From assembly GCA_964019055.1 (NCBI GenBank), contig OZ025209.1, forward strand, positions 2,740,197 through 2,804,196: 64,000 nt of DNA, read 5' to 3'. Both the position numbers and the translations under genes were made by a program. Positions 49,768-59,934 of this stretch are shown here, one piece after another; position 1 is the first letter of the stretch, and each line of letters opens with the position of its first letter. Below the pieces are notes generated by a model. It had not been told where the DNA came from. It did not search any database and worked only from the letters and a program-made list of their open reading frames with translations. This DNA is from Anthopleura xanthogrammica. Lineage: Eukaryota > Cnidaria > Anthozoa > Actiniaria > Actiniidae.

Positions 49768-51333
49768 ATGGTTTGTTTTCTTGTTATTGGGTTCCCTATA
49801 GTGACCGGTTTGTTTACTCTTTTCAATAGGTTTCTTGTCGTGGTTGGTTTGTTTCTTAATGGGATCCCTGTGGCACCTGTTAGTTCCTGTGTAAAGACCT
49901 GCAAGTTTGAAATCCTTTTGTTTTCTTTTTCGGACTTACTTGTCCCTACAGGAACAGGTGGATTATTTGTTTATTGTATTGGTATTTTCAAAAGATTAGA
50001 GAAATCTTTGAAATTCGAGATACCAGTGAAATTGATACTAGCAATGTTGATTGATATTTCCGTCGTGTTATTTGTCCTCCTTCGAGTAAAGTGTACATGT
50101 AGTGCACTGATATCTACGAAAGATGATGGCGCGCAAGAAAAATCCGGCGAAAACCGACGAGTTTTGTTGATATCTCTAGACGGTTTTGGATGGGATTACA
50201 TGAACAAGACCTTTACTCCTAATCTTGATTACATCGCGAGAACAGGCGTACAAGCAGAATACCTACGTAGTTCTTTCCCTACCACCACGTATCCTAACCA
50301 CTTCACCATGGTAACGGGGCTTTACCCTGAAAGCCATGGTATAATAGCCAATTATATGCGTGACCCGGAGTTAAAAGGTAGATTTAACATATATAATACT
50401 GACCCTAAGTGGTGGGGTGCGTTTGGGGCGGTGCCCCTCTGGATAACCAATCAGGATCAAGGGGGACGAAGTGCTGTTATGCACTGGCCAGGATATAATG
50501 TTCCCTTCGAAGGAAAGACGCCGGACTTCAATCTCGAGTCTCCGTCATTTAACATTGACCTGAGGAATAAGTCTGGTAAAGTCATTAGTTATGATGCCAG
50601 GATTGATTTGTTGATGAAGTGGTTGACAAGTGAAAACCCTCCGAATTTCATCGCGATGTATCTTGAAGAACCGGATGAGGTGGGACATCGGTACGGCCCG
50701 AGATCGAAAGAAGTAAAAAGCATGATTCGTAAGCTGGATAGCGTCGTAGGGGAAGTGTTAATGCGCATGCGCTCGAATAAAATGCTTGATAGCACAAACA
50801 TAATCGTCGTGTCAGACCATGGAATGAGAGAGATTTCTTCATCAAGGCAAGAATTCGTGGACAATTACGTCAATCCACATGATTATGACATATGGGACGA
50901 ATCTACTAACCTTATGGTAGAACCACGTGATAAGGAACATCAGGAAGATATCTATGAACAATTCAAACAGGTCCCACACGTGAAAGTGTACTGGAAAGCA
51001 GATATTCCGAAACGATTCCATTTTGCAAACAATCGAAGAGTTCCTGAGATATTCGTTATGGCCAAGGATGGATGGGTAATAAGCGGGGGAAAGCCGCCGA
51101 AGAAACCCAAGAAATGGATCAAGGGGAATCATGGATTTAGTAACGAAGACAAATCGCAGAGAGGTTTCTTTATAGGGCGTGGTCCAGCTTTCCGCATGGG
51201 GTACAAGGCAGAGGGGTTTGATAATATTCATTTGTACCCATTAATTTGCAAGTTATTAGGTGTGACGCCAAGACCAAATAATGGTACATTAGCAGCAACC
51301 AACGACATGCTAAGATCTGATTTTGATGGGTAA
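49768..51333 (+). CDS. Ecto-nucleotide pyrophosphatase/phosphodiesterase (ENPP family), intronless
   Basis: A single open frame of 521 codons. The alkaline-phosphatase-superfamily catalytic domain covers about residues 131-505: RVLLISLDGF with metal ligand Asp138, FPTTTYPNH with nucleophile Thr174, PDEVGH with Asp303 and His307, VVSDHGM with Asp350 and His351, and GNHGF with His455. All two-zinc ligands and the nucleophile are present, so it should be active. ENPPs cleave phosphodiester or pyrophosphate bonds of nucleotides or lysophospholipids outside the cell. The true start is uncertain. Met93 (nt 50044) begins a normal signal sequence, LIDISVVLFVLL, whereas the upstream 92 residues are hydrophobic but unlike known members. 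The C-terminus ends soon after the domain with no transmembrane or GPI segment, so the product may be secreted or N-terminally anchored. Sequence style (RPNNGT near the end) resembles ENPP4/5. Lack of introns suggests a retrocopy, or a donor at GATGG|GTAATG could add a tail. Confidence 0.92.
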   Translation: MVCFLVIGFPIVTGLFTLFNRFLVVVGLFLNGIPVAPVSSCVKTCKFEILLFSFSDLLVPTGTGGLFVYCIGIFKRLEKSLKFEIPVKLILAMLIDISVVLFVLLRVKCTCSALISTKDDGAQEKSGENRRVLLISLDGFGWDYMNKTFTPNLDYIARTGVQAEYLRSSFPTTTYPNHFTMVTGLYPESHGIIANYMRDPELKGRFNIYNTDPKWWGAFGAVPLWITNQDQGGRSAVMHWPGYNVPFEGKTPDFNLESPSFNIDLRNKSGKVISYDARIDLLMKWLTSENPPNFIAMYLEEPDEVGHRYGPRSKEVKSMIRKLDSVVGEVLMRMRSNKMLDSTNIIVVSDHGMREISSSRQEFVDNYVNPHDYDIWDESTNLMVEPRDKEHQEDIYEQFKQVPHVKVYWKADIPKRFHFANNRRVPEIFVMAKDGWVISGGKPPKKPKKWIKGNHGFSNEDKSQRGFFIGRGPAFRMGYKAEGFDNIHLYPLICKLLGVTPRPNNGTLAATNDMLRSDFDG

Positions 51334-51617
51334 TGTATTGACCTAGACCAGCATTTTGGTTCGAATCTCAACATCAAAGTATCACCCAAGTAGAACAAAT
51401 GTTCTATTGGAAATTTGTTGGTGAACTGGTAGAAATTGTATGTAAAACCGGAAATGACGTATGTTGGATGTGACGGATGAGACACCGTCAACCAGATGGC
51501 TTGTGTGGGAAGCTTATGACAGCACAAACAATTTGAAAATCTGTCCAGAGATTGAATCTAGGCATGCAGAGGTGTGAAGCGATTGCCCCTTCCAGTTACA
51601 CCACCCTTGATTTTCAA

Positions 51618-51906
51618 TCAACAGACAGACAACAAGTAGGGACAGACAGACAATTAGTAGGGACAGACAGACAACTAGTAGGGACAGACAGACAACTAGT
51701 AACGACAGACAGACAACTAGTAACGACAGACAGACAACTAGTAGGGACAGACAGATAACTAGTAAGGACAGACAGACAACTAGTAGGGACAGACAGATAA
51801 CTAGTAGGGACAGACAGGTAACTAGTAAGGACAGACAGACAACTAGTAAGGACAGACAGACAACTAGTAGGGACAGACAGACAACTAGTAGGGACAGACA
51901 GATATG
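51618..51906. repeat. 21-bp tandem repeat, about 14 copies
   Basis: Units read GGGACAGACAGACAACTAGT A with variants (AACGACAG, AAGGACAG, GACAGATAACT, GACAGGTAACT). It starts 285 bases after the ENPP stop codon. The 21-base period keeps a frame open, giving a meaningless 68-codon frame. Confidence 0.95.
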
Positions 51907-51935
51907 GCTAATTTAATGAAAAAAATGCTGGCCAC

Positions 51936-51941
51936 TTTATT
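51936..51941 (-). terminator. NFATC2IP: Candidate poly(A) signal for NFATC2IP-like gene
   Basis: TTTATT on the plus strand reads AATAAA on the minus strand, about 380 bases after the minus-strand stop codon at 52323. The intervening 3' region is purine-rich on the plus strand (52005-52085) and otherwise featureless. Confidence 0.4.
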
Positions 51942-52322
51942 TCCTTGATCATCATTCCTTTCTTTAACATTAATGGTTGCTGAGATATATTAACATAGAT
52001 GTAAAAAAAGAGGGGGAAAGAAAGAAGTAGAGAGAGAAAGTAAGAGAGGAGAAAAAGAAGGAGAAGAAAGGAAGAGAAGAAAATTGAAACAGAGTCTAGT
52101 GGCTACAACAGTCAAAATTATCCAATTTTCATGCAGTATACAATGAGCTAAAAGAGCAAAAGACAATCATAGAAAATGCTTAATATACACTTGGTGAAAT
52201 ATTTACAAAAAGACCTACAGCCATCGCAAAGAGGTACAAGCATTCCTTGTACCATTATATCCTAGACAATAAATATTCTTTCTACCTTTTTTTAAATCAC
52301 TTGCACATTCTACATGTAGACC

Positions 52323-55300
52323 TTAAGATGTTTCTCTTACATCGATAACATTCTCATCCTCCATGTCCAGATCAACTGGAGTTTCACTACCTGTGAGAGA
52401 GTCGCCATCAAAAAGAAACTTTAGTTTTGACCTTGGAAGCTGGCGAAACTCAGAATATTTCTTGAAAAGCTTTTCTAGAGGTTGGTTCTGAAGAAATAAG
52501 GAAAGCAAAAGTTATTTTGTAATGGAATGGTATGCTGTCTGCTAGAATTTCAATAGTTCAACCCTCAGTAACCTCGGAGTAGAGTAGAGTAGAGCAGTCT
52601 TTGAAAAACCCACTAAATGGCCTTAAATCCTGCTGAAACGTAACCAGGGGATTGGGCAAGGCACAAACAACGACTGCAGCAACTTTTACAGCAAACTGTT
52701 CAAGAAACGTTTTTTTCAATGGGGTAAGAAAAGGCATGTACAACACCTTCTGAACTTTTAAAGATCAGATCACTTCTAACTTGTGAAGGGGTCTTTACTT
52801 AAAACATTTCCCACCTTTGAAACTTGAAAGGTTTTTCTTGATGCTGTAGAATTGCCTTGCACTTTGATTTCAATACAATCCTCCTCTTCCACGACAGCAC
52901 AGGAATCCATAATGACACACTCTGTTTATATGAAAAGAAATAATATCTAGTCCTTAGCAAATACAATCAAAATAATGCCAACATGACAACCCTCTCACAA
53001 ATTAAAAATCCTGGTCTTACTTTAAAGGGAAGGTATAGATATAGACTGTTACACCCTTTGTTAACGGAGAAGGGAACACTTTTAAAATTAAAATTAAAAT
53101 TAAAATTAAAATTAAAATTAAAATTGAAATTAAAATTAAAATTAAAATTAAAATTAAAATTAAAATTAAAATTAAAATTAAAATTAAAATTAAAATTAAA
53201 ATTAAAATTAAAATTAAAATTAAAATTAAAATTAAAATTAAAATTAAAATTAAAATTAAAATTAAAATTAAAATTAAAATTAAAATTAAAATTAAAATTT
53301 GGATCCTTGCTCTGTTGTGTGACCCCCACCATAGTTTTATCTTTTTAGTACTTTGTTAAAATATTTTTTAGTTTAGTTTGTTGTAGTTTTAAGTTATCAA
53401 TGGTGAAAGTTATTAAAAAAATGGTATGGGTAGTACTGAGCCTATATACTTACCTACAATATCTGCTACTGTTACACCCTTTGATAATGGCGTATCATTG
53501 GGCATTATGTTGCTATTATTAAATGACAACAGTATGTTCTCTACAGGAACATTCTGTGCTTTGGCAAGCTCATTTATCACAAACTCAAACTTGTCTCCCT
53601 GAAAAATGAAAAGAAAAGTGTTGTAAGAATTTTATTTGGTGATAGCACAAATCCAGATCTTTTGAATACAAGATCTTTGAGTTTGGATTATTATTCCATC
53701 CTTTTTCCTTGTACAAGGTCACAAATGAGATTAATTTCTGACCAAAAGGAACTGTGGGGCAATAAGAATTTCTTCACATTCATTTCTTGAATACCTAAAC
53801 ACCTGCACCATTTAGCGAAGACCTTAGATTGCATTGTTTAGGTATTTAAGAGATGAACATGAAGAAATTATTTTTACCCAACAGTTCCGTTAGTTCATGC
53901 AATTGCCAATCACTGTTCGCCATTTGACGTTTGCCCTTCAACCTTTCTTGAAATAACTGCATAATGCACATCCTAAATAACATTGGTACTCACTGCCTTA
54001 GTATCAAATTTTTTGATCCCAGAGCTCGTTCTCACTTTAACAACCACTTTACGATCAGCACTGTTTCTGTTAAGTACTGGAGTATCATTATCATCCAATA
54101 CAATAACTCCTGTTGATCGGTTTACTGTTGGTGTGATGGGAGAGCTGATGTCTGCAGCAACTGCTTCCTTTAGTAAGTAAAACTCATGTTCGAATTCTCT
54201 GAGAAAGGAAAGATAGGAAAAAATACTTAAAATCTTCTCTAATGATACTCTAGGGAATGACACATGGTCTGAAATAGGAAAACATTATGCCCAAGCTAAA
54301 GAGGTCTATAGACCCCTTGCATTAATTCCTAGCTGGGGGTCAAAACAAAAACTATTAACATCACAAAAGATTTCAATCCTCAAGAGAAGGGAGTTCTTTT
54401 GTTTTGACCCCCAGGTTGGGATTTAGTGCAAGGGGTCTATTGTGCCCTGCAAAAACAAATATCTGCTCTGATGAAGAGGGAGTGTGACAGGGTGTTAGAA
54501 TCTCCTGAGGGGGAGAGTCTCAGTAAGATGTAGTTTTGGTATGGTAAAGAATCAATGGATAGTAGGATTTTCTCCAAAAAAAATTGAAGGTTTTTTTAAT
54601 TTACCTGACAGTATTTTTTGATTTTAATTGTCTCTGGACTCTAAGAAGCTCAGCTTGTGATGGAGGAGGAGGAGGTGGTGATGGAGATCTCTTGTGGCTA
54701 ACATTTAAGCTTTTATTCACAAAACTGTCATCATCACTATCACTGTATAGCATAATAGTACACAAAATTAGCAACAATAGGAAGCCACTTTAATGTTATA
54801 GCAAGTTGTACTACTATTGCAAAACTACGGACACACATTGCAACATTCCATGCAATGTTGCAGCCAATTTATATTGCAAGCCATGTCACAATTTCTTGCA
54901 TGCAATGTTGCTGAAGTAGAAAATGATCCTACTTGCTACGTCTGCACCTTAAATTTTTGTCTCATCTGAACCACTAATGTGAGATGAGTTTGTTTGATGT
55001 GTTGTTTTCTTCATTGTCACAAGGGTTTTTCTCTGGGTTTTCTAGTTTTCCTCCCTCCATAAAAATCAACATGTGAGTTGAGTTGTTGTGTGTTGTAAAT
55101 AGTGAATGTAGTGGTAGTGCATATGGAGAGAACCCCACGAAAGAGCACCTCATAGGGATTAATTTTGCAATATTATCAACAATGTTGCATCATAGTTAAT
55201 GGCTGCATGCATCAGTTGCAATACGTGTGGAGCCCTTAAAATCAGGATCGGGGAACCACTTGATAGTAATATGTCTATGAAAACGAATAACACAAATTCC

Positions 55301-55668
55301 TCAATATAGAATCACATTCCTTCTCGTTTCTGCAGATTACATTAAGCTTACACATTTTGTACTTCTTGGCTGTCATCATTGAAGCTGTCATCCAATATAA
55401 TAGCATCATCGTCATCCTCATCATCCACAGTTCTCTTGAATTCTTGAGCACCATCATCATCTTCAACATCATCATTATCGTTTTCATCATCAGAGCTGTC
55501 TACATTTATTGGAATATTTCTAGCGGACTTTGTGGAATAAGAAAACGTCAAGTCTATCTGGTTGTCGTACGAAAACAAGTCCAAGTCAGGAGAATGTTTT
55601 CGCTTGCTGCTCAACTCAACTTTCTGATTGGCCTCAGTGGCTCGTGCTTTAGCTTCTTCTGAAGCCAT
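52323..55668 (-). CDS. NFATC2IP: NFATC2IP / Rad60-Esc2 family protein with two SUMO-like domains
   Basis: Six minus-strand exons: 55668-55352, 54742-54605, 54198-53994, 53598-53454, 52921-52815 and 52487-52323. They total 1077 nt, giving 358 residues. The N-terminal third is acidic and Ser-rich (DSSDDENDNDDVEDDD) with a basic motif SSKRKHSPD and a proline run in exon 2. The first SUMO-like domain covers about 203-270 (VVVKVRTSSGIKKFD, VPVENILLSFNNS, VTVADIVECVIM). The second covers about 285-358 (IEIKVQGNSTASRKTFQVSK, LKFLFDGDSL, MEDENVIDV). The end ENVIDVRETS lacks the diglycine needed for conjugation, as expected for this family. Such proteins act in the nucleus in SUMO-dependent genome stability and, in vertebrates, T-cell cytokine regulation. 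The start is the first in-frame ATG, and the upstream open frame lacks an ATG. It is head-to-head with the VKOR gene. Confidence 0.93.
53082..53299. repeat. (AAAATT)n hexanucleotide microsatellite, about 36 copies
   Basis: A nearly perfect 218-base array with one substitution near 53124 (ATTGAA). It lies in intron 4 of the NFATC2IP-like gene, antisense to it. The period of six keeps frames open on both strands, producing spurious Lys-Leu or Asn-Phe polymers. Confidence 0.98.
54240..54312. repeat. MITE family A right-half fragment
   Basis: Contains ATGATACTCTAGGGAATGAC, CATGGTCTGAAATAGGAAAA and CATTATGCCCAAGCTAAAGA GG. The left half is missing. It directly abuts the family F element at 54303, so one may have inserted at the end of the other. 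It lies in intron 2 of the NFATC2IP-like gene. Confidence 0.68.
54303..54440. repeat. Inverted-repeat MITE, family F
   Basis: ATAGACCCCTTGCATTAATT and GGGGGTCAAAACAAAA on the left pair with TTTTGTTTTGACCCCC and GATTTAGTGCAAGGGGTCTA T on the right. The loop is about 50 bases. It has no coding content. Confidence 0.82.
54825..55245. repeat. MITE family C copy interrupted by a SINE tail
   Basis: The left part (54825-54950: ACGGACACACATTGCAACAT, TGCTGAAGTAGAAAATGATC CTACTTG) matches family C. The right part (about 55160-55245: GCAATATTATCAACAATGTT GCA, ending ACGTGTGG) resembles its other end. Between them lies SINE tail sequence (55012-55085: GGTTTTTCTCTGGGTTTTCT, then TTTTCCTCCCTCC). The arrangement implies SINE insertion into an older MITE. 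It lies in intron 1 of the NFATC2IP-like gene. Confidence 0.55.
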
Positions 55669-56278
55669 TTTAAGGATTTCGCTTTCGGTTTTCACATCAG
55701 ATAAGCTTTTTCCTTCAAGAATTGTCGTTGACAGCGAAAGTTCGTCTTCCCGCCATATTTGCCGCCATTTTGTATCCCAGCAGTCCTTTGGGAAAGATTA
55801 GTATCTAGTCTTCACTCGATCGGATAATCTGTACAAAGGAAAACCATAACAAATGAAGGAACAGAAAATGTTAAAATAAAGAACAAATTTTTACTGAAGG
55901 TAACGAAATAGCAGTTATTTCTGTTTAGAACTACTATTTTACGCCTTCTAGGTGTTGTACATTTATTGTACATTAATTTTTTTGTCATTTTGTGTCCTAT
56001 CCCGAGAATCCTTTGGGACTGGTTATCAGTTTCTCTCGGTTAATTTATGCACAGCTAAACCAATACAAGAACTTCTGAACAAACAAACAAGAATCAAACA
56101 CATGATCATGAACAAATAGAATCTAAAAGAATAAAATTCTACTCAAGGTTCTTGAATAAGGTAAGGAAATAACCTTCTTATTTTACATATATTTCTGGGT
56201 TTTTTTAAAAATTTATTTCTTTGGTTACATAAAAATTACATTTTTTTCTCTATTCCAGTAATCAAATATTGAAGGAGA
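55669..56278. promoter_or_regulatory. Bidirectional promoter, NFATC2IP-like and VKOR genes
   Basis: The 610 bases between divergent start codons contain two YY1-like words close to the NFATC2IP start on its coding strand, ACAAAATGGCGGC and AAATATGGCGGG (plus strand CCCGCCATATTTGCCGCCAT, near 55750-55772). A TTCCAG acceptor-like site, CTATTCCAG, 22 bases before the VKOR ATG suggests that VKOR may have a spliced 5' untranslated exon. No TATA box was seen. Confidence 0.55.
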
Positions 56279-58365
56279 ATGAATGTGTTGGTGTGTTGTC
56301 GTGTCATTCTGTGTCTAACCGGGATCGGTCTATCAGTCTATGCTCTACACGTGGAGTTATCTAAAACCCAGGACGATGACTACAAGGCATTATGCGATAT
56401 CAGTGAGCACATGAGTTGTTCGAAAGTATTTGCATCAAAGTAAGCGAAGTCGATGAATATTTAAGTGGTTTATTGACCAACATTGATGTTCATATATATG
56501 CAAATCTTGTTCCTAAGTTTCAATTTTTGCAGCGTTTTTTAATGCTTATCTTATTGTTTGAATAGACATGTACATATGTTATTATTTAACAAGACTTTCT
56601 ATTGTATATATTCCCATATATTATGTAATATATACAATATGAGTGGCCGTGTTGTATCAGATATTTAACATCTAGGTGTATACATTCATGTTCTACTAAA
56701 ATTTTAAAGATGAAATTGAATTTGGCTGAGAAAATTGGAGTTAAAGTTTTATGCAAATCAGGACGATTTTGTATCAGATATACAACCTCCTCCACAGACA
56801 ATGATTTCTATTGTGTTTTCCTCATTAATTATTCATGATTTTATAAGTAAAATAATAACATCGTACATGGTTGAATTGACTGTCCTGTGATTTATTAGGT
56901 ATGGCACAGGTTTTGGACTAGTTGAACCAATATTGGGAAAGGACTCACCACTGAACATACCAAACAGTATATTTGGAATTGTATTCTACTCACTTGTTTG
57001 TATCATAGGTAGGTATTATACGACTAGTGTATGGATGTTAACCACTGGGGAGAGGGGGAGGGGGGCTGACTCACAGGAAATTTACTTTTCCAGAGATGCC
57101 GCAGTCAATTTCCCTATACCCTAGAATCTAACAAATAAGAATTAATTAGCCATTCCAAGATTGAGAAAAAAACTGGGTCTAGTGAAGAAATGCATGCAGG
57201 TATTGGCAGAACACAAGAAAAGTGTTAGGAAAAGCACAATGCATAGTGGAGTGCTTCTCAACACTTCTTGAGTGTGGCCAATGGCAATGGCCAATCAGAA
57301 CGTGAGATTTTTATTGTTATTATATAATTGGCATTACTGTATATTGTGGGACTGTTTTAGGGGACAAAATAGAAGCCATCTTGGAATTATTCCCTAAACA
57401 GTGCAACAATGCACTGTAGTGCCAACTCAACCCAGTTTTTTCCTTAACCTCAGAATGGCTAATTGGTTAAGTCTTAGCCTTAAATACCCCTTAATATAGT
57501 ACACTGATAGAGAGGAAGGGGTGGTAAAAAGCACATTGTCGGTCGCCTTTAATGGTTACCCAGACTGCTTTGCTGAATGGAGCCAACCAGGATAAATATC
57601 TGCCATTCCATTATGTAAAGGGAGAGGGATGGTTGCCATGTGCGTGTGTGTTTGGGGGGCCTGAGGTCTTGAGTATATTAGCATTTATCCCACACCATAG
57701 AAAATACAGCCAATCAGAAAGCAGGAAAGCAGTTGTATATTCGTCGGTATTTCACTCTTCCTTCCCATCATGCACTGTGCATTTAATCTACACATTTGTA
57801 TTTTCTATGGTGGGGGATAAAATGGTTATACAATGGTTTCTCATGGCATACCGTGGATATCCCACTCGTCACTTGTATTTTCTTTGTATACACACTCACC
57901 TAAAGGCTCGTGTTTATACTAGAAACTACAAGTGACTCCTGGGATATTCCACGGTATGCCACTCAAAACCATTGTATAACTAGTATATATGTTTTTCATA
58001 GAATACTTTGGGTCATGGTGGTAGGGGGCTTACATTGATCAATAGTCTTCTCTTTAGATAGGTTTTTTTTATGCAACATAACTAATATTCTTTAGGCATT
58101 TTCTAATATCAATTCAGATTTCTTATTTCTGTCCATTTATTATTTTTCAGGTTTTTTCAAAAGTAAATTTGCAGCAGTGACAATATTTCTATTTTCTATA
58201 ACATCCTGCTTAGGATCAGTCTATCTTGGGTACATACTGTACTTCGTTCTACATGATGTTTGTGTGGTGTGTATTTCAACATATGTTGTAAATGGTCTTC
58301 TGCTTATTTTGAATTTTATTTCTTTACAACAAGCTCCTTCGGTGAAAAAGTCAAAGCGGGAGTGA
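56279..58365 (+). CDS. VKORC1L1: Vitamin K epoxide reductase complex subunit 1-like
   Basis: Three exons, 56279-56439, 56899-57008 and 58151-58365, encode 161 residues, close to human VKORC1 (163). It is a four-helix endoplasmic reticulum membrane enzyme that reduces vitamin K epoxide and quinone, supporting gamma-carboxylation and quinone/redox protection. Signature residues are present: loop cysteines Cys39 and Cys47 ([14 protein letters not shown]), the [11 protein letters not shown] motif, the [10 protein letters not shown] helix, and the active CxxC Cys128-Val-Val-Cys131 followed by STY135, the warfarin-site region (TYA in vertebrates). The C-terminal KKSKRE is a likely ER-retention tail. 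Invertebrates usually have one gene related to both vertebrate paralogues, so VKORC1 versus VKORC1L1 cannot be decided here. Confidence 0.96.
57157..57456. repeat. Diverged MITE family D copy with internal insertion
   Basis: Begins TTAGCCATTCCAAGATTGAG and AAAAAAACTGGGTCTAG. Ends GCACTGTAGTGCCAACTCAA CCCAGTTTTTTCC followed by AGAATGGCTAAT. It is longer than the copy at 38866 because extra sequence, including TTCTCAACACTTCTTGAG, lies inside. It is in intron 2 of the VKOR gene. Confidence 0.65.
57683..57815. repeat. Inverted-repeat MITE, family G
   Basis: TTTATCCCACACCATAGAAA ATACA on the left pairs with TGTATTTTCTATGGTGGGGG ATAAA on the right. It lies immediately next to family H, in VKOR intron 2. 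Confidence 0.75.
57822..57980. repeat. Inverted-repeat MITE, family H, about 55-bp arms
   Basis: GGTTATACAATGGTTTCTCA TGGCATACCGTGGATATCCC on the left pairs with GGGATATTCCACGGTATGCC ACTCAAAACCATTGTATAAC on the right, with CACTTGTA/TACAAGTG as the inner end. It is one of the longest hairpins in the window. Confidence 0.85.
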
Positions 58366-58453
58366 AATTATACAAATGCAGTCAAATTTTCACTGATGAT
58401 TTGTAACACTTTTTTGTCAACTTTTTGATACTAGTAGATCATTTTACCTTGTG

Positions 58454-58865
58454 TGAAATGTTTTCCCATTTCAGGCCATGTGTCATTCCCTAGAGTATCA
58501 TTTCTTTGTTGAACAGTTGTGCATGAATATGAAAACAACTCAAACAAACAGGGACGGTGGAGCCCCCCCACTTTTTATGAGAATGACATTTCTATTTTGT
58601 CTAAGAATAAGAAAAAAAAGTTAACATAACATAATTCTCAACCCGAGATGAGATTGGATTACCTGTGGTGGCGGTCTAAGCCGGAGACTTTGAATTGTAC
58701 TTGTAAAATTATTTTAAGGGTGGGGTGGGATGGGAGGGGGAGAACGCAAACCCCCCCCCCCCCCCACTTTAAAAACTGTTCTGCCTACCCTGACAAAGAA
58801 TCTTATTCTCAAGAGAATGACACTTGGTCTGAAATAATAAAACATCATACTCAAGCTGAAACATG
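58454..58865. repeat. MITE family A copy split by a later insertion
   Basis: The left half (58454-58548) runs GAAATGTTTTCCCATTTCAG to CAACTCAAACAAA and the right half (58793-58865) runs ACAAAGAATCTTATTCTCAA to CATACTCAAGCTGAAA. Joined, they match the intact family order seen at 43091-43233 in reverse. A 244-base element lies between them. Confidence 0.85.
58549..58792. mobile_element. Nested 244-bp element with CAGGG...CCCTG ends and ACAAA duplication
   Basis: It begins CAGGGACGGTGGAGCCCCCC and ends CTGCCTACCCTG. It is flanked on both sides by ACAAA (58544-58548 and 58793-58797), which occurs once at the equivalent place in intact family A copies. That identifies the exact insertion and a 5-base target-site duplication. 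CAGGG termini with short duplications are typical of hAT-like elements, and the 5-base size would fit the hAT5 group. It has no transposase gene. A run of about 17 C occurs at 58750-58766. Confidence 0.75.
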
Positions 58866-59059
58866 TGTTGTATCAAGTCAACGAGATAATATCAACAAAA
58901 AAGTTCAACTTTGTCATCTTGTCTGCCTGGGCTAGCTCTGTACAGGGACAGAGGAAAGGATCCAATGAAAGCTAGTTAGGAATAGGCTGTCCATCAAATG
59001 CTTTGTAGTTTACAATTGAGATGACAATCAAGAAGATGATAATTACCACGATGTCTCGT

Positions 59060-59345
59060 AAAGGTGCGGGGACACGATGCGATTTTTCATGCGACCTTGT
59101 GACCACCCGTGCGACGTTGTGCTCACACTACAAGGTAAAGGTGCAACGTTGCGCGCAATATTGCAGGCAATGTTGCTGAAGTAGAAATTTTTTCTACTTC
59201 AGCAACATTGCGTGAATAAACATGGCTCGCAACATCGATTGCCTACGACATTGCGCACAAAAGTAGAGGCAGGGGTGGTCACACGGTGCGATTTCCCGAA
59301 TTTTTGCGACATCGCATGAAAAATCGCACCTGCGCCTTTTGTTCA
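59060..59345. repeat. Long nested palindrome, family C-like core in a larger element
   Basis: Outer arms GGGGACACGATGCGATTTTT CATGCGA and TCGCATGAAAAATCGCACC pair. Inside, TTGCGCGCAATATTGCAGGC AATGTTGCTGAAGTAGAAA pairs with TTTCTACTTCAGCAACATTG CG. The inner part is family C and the outer part a different family, so one inserted into the other, or the element grew by nesting. Confidence 0.75.
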
Positions 59346-59934
59346 GTGCATAAATGAACTCCCAGCTAGTTAGCCCAGAAATTGAGAGGCCAAGTTGTGA
59401 ATCCACCACCAAAATCAATTAATCAGGTCCCTACCGTTGGACCATTGTTTTGACCTTGCCCCTTGGCGAGGCCATCATTAAACAGGGTCTTAAAAGGCAT
59501 TTTCGGGGTCTGGGAAACCAAAAATTTGTACGTGATTCGGTATTTTGGCATCGGCCATGACTCGGGATTTGCCGAATTCAATGTCCGGGATGCGAGATTT
59601 TGCTTTCTCAGATTGTCGTGAAATACGTGAAAAAAATTAATAGATAGAATACAAATTCAAACGCCTTTGAATATTAATGTGGCAAAATGTTGCGGGACGC
59701 GGGATTTCGGAACTGAAAAATAGTGGGTGACTCGGGATCGGGATACCCCCACCCCCAACCCTTCCAGACCTTGATGATTGAATTGTTTTCTAAAAATGTT
59801 TCAGTTCATTACAAGCTGACATTCCCCCCACACTCCCCACACTAAGCTACTACAGAACGACTTCCTGAGCTGTCACACAAAACCTGCAGTATGAAAATCT
59901 TTTTGAAAAATTCTATACTTTCGGCTTAATAGTG

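Noticed and set aside
51552..51758. 68-codon frame with Thr-Asp-Arg-Gln repeats after the ENPP gene
   Set aside because: It is generated by the 21-bp tandem repeat and has no promoter or homology.
52967..53348. 121-codon frames on both strands rich in Asn-Phe or Lys-Leu
   Set aside because: They are produced by the (AAAATT)n microsatellite in an intron and are not a protein.
55669..55695. Upstream extension of the NFATC2IP-like frame starting at a GTG
   Set aside because: GTG starts are not expected in animals. The first in-frame ATG is at 55668.
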